Shown here: in pieces, positions 60,365 through 64,000 of the stretch
Position numbering within the stretch: position 1 is the stretch's first letter
How the letters are laid out: every line of letters begins with the position of its first letter
Notes under the pieces: model-generated
What the model was told of the DNA's origin: nothing
Database searches by the model: none
What the model saw: only the letters and a program-made list of their open reading frames with translations
Assembly (NCBI RefSeq): GCF_020873915.1
Contig: NZ_JAHWGP010000036.1
Span: forward strand, 21,977 to 85,976
From: Streptomyces sp. DH5
GTDB lineage: Bacteria > Actinomycetota > Actinomycetes > Streptomycetales > Streptomycetaceae
DNA: 64,000 nt
Direction: 5' to 3'
Position numbers and translations under genes: made by a program

Positions 60365-63109
60365 TCAGGGGCTGTTTGGGGCCGCATGGGGGATCGTGAC
60401 AGGCCCTGCCCAGTCGACGTCCAACTCAGCCAGTGCGGCCAGCTGCTCCGCGCTGAGCTTGTCGCGCCTCGATTTGGTGTTCGAGACCCATACGCCCAGC
60501 TTCACGGTCACCGGCTCGCCGTTGACCGTGATCTGTTCGCTGTGCCCCCTCGGTACAGGACGGTGGGCGCCTTCCCGTTCCACCCACTGTGTGAGGGCTG
60601 CAAGTCCGCGCTGGAAGGCCTGCTGCGCCTTGCTCGGGCCCTTCGTCGTGCGCGCAGTCGCCGGGGCGGGAGACGGCGCCTGGGCGGGCTGCACGCCCAG
60701 CTTCGACAGCCGCTCCTGCTGCTCGGGCAGGAGCTGCGCCCAGGTGCCCGGGTTCTTCTGCCGCTGAAGCCAGCGTCCGATGTCATCGCCCTCGAACAGC
60801 ACCCCGGGCTGGATCTCGGGCAGGCTGCCGTCGGCGTCGACCAGGTCCGCCAGGACCCGGTAGTGCCGCTGCCAGTCCAGCGGCCACGGACAGTTCCAGT
60901 CCTCATCGACCGCGGCTAGCTGCGCCGCGCGCTCCGCCGCCCGCTCCGGGTCCTTGCCCAGGCCGCCCTTCCGGCGCAGGTTCGCCATGTGCTGGCCGAC
61001 GGGCACCATCGCCTCGCCCTCGCCCCACTCCGCGTCCTGCCGCGGCGCGAGGTGCCCCATGGCCCGCCGGTAGGACCGCAACACCGCGAGCTTCGTCTCC
61101 CAGGCCTCTTCACCGGGCTCCCAGACCATCCCGGCCTCCGGAGTGTCCAGCAGCGTCTTGCGCCGCGCCTCCAGTTCCCCGGCCCGCAGCGCCTTGCGCT
61201 GCTGGTGGACCCATCGGCCAAGCGGAAACGCCTTCGTCGCCCCGACCTCGACCTCGACGTCATACGGAACGGCGTAGAGACCGGTGATCTCGTTCTCCCT
61301 GCGCCACCGCAGCAGGGCCTGATAGCCCTCGAGCCAGACCAGGGACTCGGGCCGGTAGACCCGGGTGCGCAGGAATGCGGCGATCGTCGCCGCGTCGCGC
61401 GGGCTGGAGAAGTGCAGCAGGGCGGACTCGGCAGCGGCGTCGGTGTCGTCCTGCTCCTGGTCCTCGCCGTCGCCCTCTCCGCTGGTCCCGACGATCCGCC
61501 CGTCCTCATCGCGCTGGAGGTGGACCTTGCGCTGCCCGTGGGTGAGCGCGCGGGAGGCGAGCTGTTCGACCAGGCGCTCATCATGCGAGCGCAGGCCCTG
61601 GAGCACGGCTACGAGGGGCCGGAAGCTGGCGCTGGCGACCATGTCGGTCGGGTCCTCGCCGGGCTGAAGGAACACCGGCACGATGATCCGCGCGATCTTC
61701 GTGCTGCCGTCCTTGTTGGGCCGGAGCGCGCGGCCGATGTTCTGCACGATCTCGACTTGGGAGCCGCGGGTGTCGGCGAAGCAGATGGCCTCGACTCCGC
61801 GCTCGCCGGTGATGTCTACGCCTTCCCCGAGGACGCGGCAGCTGGCGAGGAAGGCGCGGTGGACCCGGTGCCCGGTTGCGTCGATGCCGTTGGCGAACTG
61901 GCGCAGGGTCTCGCGTCGCTCGGTGACGAGGTGGTCGCCGCACAGCCATGCCGACCAGACGCGGTCCGGGGGTACGTGGCGGCCGACCTCCAGCTCGTAG
62001 AACTCCGCGTCGATGGATGACTTCGGCAGCTTGTCCGCGGCCACCAGGTCCTCGTCGGAGGCGTCGTTCATGTACAGCGCGGCCGCCGTCTCCGGCAGCT
62101 TCTCCGCGAACGCGGCGGCCTCCTCCACCTTCTGGTGGAACGTCATGACCGTACGCAAGTTGTACGCCGCCGCGTGCTCCAGGAGCGCGGTCTGCAGCAG
62201 CGCCAGACGCCGGCCCCGCCGTGCCTCCTCCGACTCCCCGTCGACGGGGGAGGGGTCGCGGATTTCCAGGACGTCGATCTCGAACCCGGCGAGAATTCCG
62301 CGCTCGATCGCCTCCGACAGCCCGAGTTCTGCGATCCACGCGCCGTAGGTTCCCTCCGGGTCGTTAGCCATGGACGCGATCTCCAGCTCCTGGCCGTCCG
62401 CGCCTTTCAGCGGGCGGGGCGAGGCGAGGATGCGCGGGGTCGCGGTCAGGTACAGCCGGAAGGCTGCCGGGATCCGCTGGTTGTCGTGGATCGCGGCCCA
62501 CGGCCGACCAAGATCACCGGCGGTTCCGTGGGCCTCGTCCACGACGGCGAGGTCGAAGCCTGCCATCTGCTGCCCATAGAGCCGCTCTCCGCCTGCCAGG
62601 GCGGCTTCCAGCGGCCCGCGAACCTTCTGCTGCCCCTCGGGTGCGTCGATGTCCTCGCGGTCCACGAGAGAGGCGTACGTGGCGAACACAACCACCGGCC
62701 CGGACCCGGCCCACAGGGCGAGCTGGATCGGGTTGGTGGTGGTCCGCACGCCCAGCTCGTTCAGGACCGGGTCGTTCTCCAGCGAGCACACGGCGACCAT
62801 CGGCGCTCGGTGGCCCACCAGGCGCCACGCCTGGGCAGTCTGCACGAGCAGGTCCAGCGTTGGGACAGTGACAAGGACGCGGCCGAAGGGGAAGCACTCC
62901 AGTGCGCACGAGGCCGCTGTGATCGTTTTGCCCGACCCGGTTGCCGACACGATGGTGCCTCGGAAGCCACGCGCTGACGCAGAAGATCTTGCAGAGAACA
63001 GAGACCCTACCCAAGCGCGAAATCGAGCTTTCTGCTCCAGTTGATGTGGACGAAGGCTAACTGGACTTTGTCCCGCCGGGAACACTCTCACTTTCCCCTC
63101 CAGATGCAT
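60365..63109 (-). CDS. Telomere-adjacent superfamily 2 helicase (TtrA-like)
   Basis: 914 aa. Q-motif-like SLRPHQLEQ, Walker A SATGSGKT at 55-62, DEAH in VVDEAHG near 188, TATPR, and motif VI-like QNIGRALRPN near 470. The last 350 residues contain helicase-associated (HA) repeats (WEPGEEAWETKLAVLRSYRR, then GRWLQRQKNPGTWAQLL). Helicases with HA repeats adjoin telomeres in many Streptomyces linear replicons; TtrA is required there for conjugal transfer. GTG starts at 63091 or 63085 have GGAGGGG upstream and may be the true start. The gap 60,111-60,364 has no gene. Confidence 0.82.
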   Translation of the reverse strand: MHLEGKVRVFPAGQSPVSLRPHQLEQKARFRAWVGSLFSARSSASARGFRGTIVSATGSGKTITAASCALECFPFGRVLVTVPTLDLLVQTAQAWRLVGHRAPMVAVCSLENDPVLNELGVRTTTNPIQLALWAGSGPVVVFATYASLVDREDIDAPEGQQKVRGPLEAALAGGERLYGQQMAGFDLAVVDEAHGTAGDLGRPWAAIHDNQRIPAAFRLYLTATPRILASPRPLKGADGQELEIASMANDPEGTYGAWIAELGLSEAIERGILAGFEIDVLEIRDPSPVDGESEEARRGRRLALLQTALLEHAAAYNLRTVMTFHQKVEEAAAFAEKLPETAAALYMNDASDEDLVAADKLPKSSIDAEFYELEVGRHVPPDRVWSAWLCGDHLVTERRETLRQFANGIDATGHRVHRAFLASCRVLGEGVDITGERGVEAICFADTRGSQVEIVQNIGRALRPNKDGSTKIARIIVPVFLQPGEDPTDMVASASFRPLVAVLQGLRSHDERLVEQLASRALTHGQRKVHLQRDEDGRIVGTSGEGDGEDQEQDDTDAAAESALLHFSSPRDAATIAAFLRTRVYRPESLVWLEGYQALLRWRRENEITGLYAVPYDVEVEVGATKAFPLGRWVHQQRKALRAGELEARRKTLLDTPEAGMVWEPGEEAWETKLAVLRSYRRAMGHLAPRQDAEWGEGEAMVPVGQHMANLRRKGGLGKDPERAAERAAQLAAVDEDWNCPWPLDWQRHYRVLADLVDADGSLPEIQPGVLFEGDDIGRWLQRQKNPGTWAQLLPEQQERLSKLGVQPAQAPSPAPATARTTKGPSKAQQAFQRGLAALTQWVEREGAHRPVPRGHSEQITVNGEPVTVKLGVWVSNTKSRRDKLSAEQLAALAELDVDWAGPVTIPHAAPNSP

Positions 63110-63302
63110 CCTGCGACTGTCGACACCTTACGGCTTCACCTATACCTGAGATCCGCCAACGGTACATGCTGCATCAGCAGCGCGATGACCAGTGCAGCGA
63201 CCCTCAGAGGAAATGAGGGATTGCTGTAAATGCAAGCAAGGCGGTCACCCCAAGTCGCTTTCTGAAATGTCACAGATGGCATTCTAGGGCTTACAGAGTG
63301 TA

Positions 63303-63331
63303 TTGACTTAGGCGTCTGACCAGCGTAGAGT
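63303..63331 (+). promoter_or_regulatory. Sigma70-type promoter, TTGACT-N17-TAGAGT
   Basis: -35 TTGACT at 63303-63308 and -10 TAGAGT at 63326-63331, spacing exactly 17, in an AT-richer stretch. It points at the telomere and would drive the tiny membrane-protein gene at 63,432. Confidence 0.6.
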
Positions 63332-63431
63332 AGTACTTAACAAGGCGCAGGAGCTCGTTTTTGCGCAAGCTTCAAGCACCCAGAAGGGACTTGATTTCAA
63401 TGAATTATTCACAGAATAGGAACCCATATAG

Positions 63432-63593
63432 ATGCGCAGTAGATTCTCAAACGTTATTGAGGTAATTCTCAGTGTTTGTGGTTTGACCTTGGAAGTTCTG
63501 GCAGTCGTTGGACTCGTTCCCATTGCGGTGGGGATTGCAGGTCTCGCTTTCCCCGTATACCACCTTATTTGCAGTTTCAGAAGCAAGAAGTAG
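63432..63593 (+). CDS. Tiny subtelomeric membrane peptide, 53 aa
   Basis: ATG 63432 to TAG 63593. Basic N-terminus (MRSRFSN), one long hydrophobic stretch (residues about 9-44, including LEVLAVVGLVPIAVGIAGLA) and a basic tail (FRSKK), the look of a single- or double-pass membrane peptide or small toxin. An overlapping 21-codon frame starts at ATG 63400 with an AGAAGGG ribosome site and may lead into it. Codon use is much less GC-biased than the rest of the window, which suggests foreign origin. No family known. Confidence 0.45.
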   Translation: MRSRFSNVIEVILSVCGLTLEVLAVVGLVPIAVGIAGLAFPVYHLICSFRSKK

Positions 63594-63605
63594 CGACTGG
63601 CATCC

Positions 63606-63633
63606 TGGGGACCTCCCCAATGGGAGTCCCCCA
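63606..63633 (+). terminator. Hairpin after the tiny membrane gene
   Basis: GGGGAC (63607-63612) pairs with GTCCCC (63626-63631), followed by ATCTTCT. Ends the subtelomeric transcript. Confidence 0.5.
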
Positions 63634-63712
63634 TCTTCTACCAATGCTACATGATGCATCAATCAGAGCCAGCTAGCGCCCTGGAACCCGACACACCCTT
63701 CATAGCCAGCCC

Positions 63713-64000
63713 GGCCCGCGGCAGCGGGCCCCAACGGTCCTGGAGGCGCAGCCGAAAAGACCGTTGGGGCGGGAAGCGCAGCGCACCCGCCGGCCTTCAG
63801 CTGGAGCAAATCGGAGGCCGTCAAGCGGACGAGGTCCCGCCGGTCCGGGAGCGCAGCGGACGGACCGTCACCCCGCCTGCGCAGCAGGCGGGGTGAGCGG
63901 GTGGCGCAGCCACCCGCCAGCGCTCCCGCGGAGCGGGAGCGCAACACCCTTGCGCAGCAAGGGTGTTCGCTTGCACATCGCGCAGCGATGTGATACCCGC
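63713..64000. repeat. Right telomere of a Streptomyces-type linear replicon
   Basis: Read from the end inwards: CACATCGC-loop-GCGATGTG (63974-63992), AACACCCTTGC hairpin (63943-63967), GCGCTCCCGC with GGA loop (63920-63942), GCGGGTGGC (63897-63917), TCACCCCGCCTGC (63868-63896), CGGTCCG (63841-63867), then GCCCCAACGGTC arms (63728-63770) and GGCCCGC (63713-63730). GCA or GGA triloops, stem order and sequence match the archetypal Streptomyces telomere. Such ends fold at the 3' overhang and are capped by terminal protein. The outermost few bases of palindrome I seem absent from the window. Confidence 0.93.

Noticed and set aside
63308-63634. Minus-strand frame of 108 aa before the telomere
   Set aside because: No ribosome site and poor coding character; it opposes the promoter and peptide gene on the plus strand.
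1-64000. tap/tpg telomere-capping genes
   Set aside because: No protein of the expected size and position (about 185 aa after about 700 aa) could be recognised; they are probably outside the window.
1-64000. CRISPR array
   Set aside because: Repeats found are palindromic or hairpin families with irregular spacing; none has uniform direct repeats with equal-length spacers.

Overview
The window is very GC-rich actinomycete DNA. Its right-hand end (about 63,713-64,000) is a run of perfect hairpins with GCA/GGA loops, which is the architecture of a Streptomyces linear-replicon telomere. A replication-initiation operon, parAB and conjugation genes all lie within 64 kb of that end, so this is most likely the right arm of a conjugative linear plasmid of Streptomyces or a close relative. 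The left edge cuts through a gene. The telomere-capping genes tap and tpg were not recognised here.

Layout: (1) 1-3,998, replication block on the minus strand: a winged-helix Rep-like protein, a DciA/DUF721-like helicase loader and a truncated gene, preceded by an array of hairpins with a constant YTGCCAAA-type loop (candidate origin) and an XRE regulator. (2) 4,100-8,422, two regulator-led minus-strand operons: HTH regulator, cysteine hydrolase and FAD oxidoreductase; then GntR regulator and P-loop kinase. (3) 8,754-30,207, a long plus-strand transfer and accessory block of about 35 mostly small genes: WhiB-like protein, DUF5999, a coiled-coil membrane protein whose tail coding sequence holds a dense GTAC array, an FtsK/TraB-type DNA translocase, small membrane and zinc proteins, a PNK-like kinase, a GGDEF protein, an ASCH protein and a RapZ-C-like protein. 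Perfect hairpins separate many of these genes. (4) 30,434-32,135, parAB on the minus strand, with two parS-like palindromes inside parB. (5) 32,565-34,552, a coupled pair of Mrr-like nuclease paralogues, one with its active site apparently lost. (6) 35,201-40,011, mobilisation: MobF relaxase, a palindrome-rich oriT candidate and a replication-relaxation protein. (7) 40,083-49,200, a copper module (DUF6153, DUF305, BNR lipoprotein, CopB-type P-ATPase under a CsoR-type box) among gene relics. (8) 49,534-50,989, an ECF sigma operon. (9) 51,103-60,077, a defence island: AbiJ-NTD3-like nuclease-tailed protein, HEPN protein, Schlafen/AlbA_2 protein, and a three-gene Lamassu/ABC-3C-like system (DUF4297 nuclease, middle component, zinc-hook SMC ATPase). 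(10) 60,365-64,000, the telomere-adjacent helicase, an AT-richer subtelomeric stretch with a tiny membrane-protein gene, and the telomere.

The replication block and parAB would maintain the replicon. The FtsK-type translocase would move double-stranded DNA between mycelia, and the relaxase and replication-relaxation genes suggest a second, nicking-based route. The telomere-adjacent helicase resembles TtrA, which is linked to conjugal transfer of linear replicons. The nuclease pair and the right-arm island probably protect the host or exclude competitors. The copper genes are a host-benefit cargo.

The least expected signals are non-coding or dual-coding: a GTAC array in all three codon phases (12,643-13,160), covarying hairpins with a constant loop (3,346-3,540), and palindromes inside parB.
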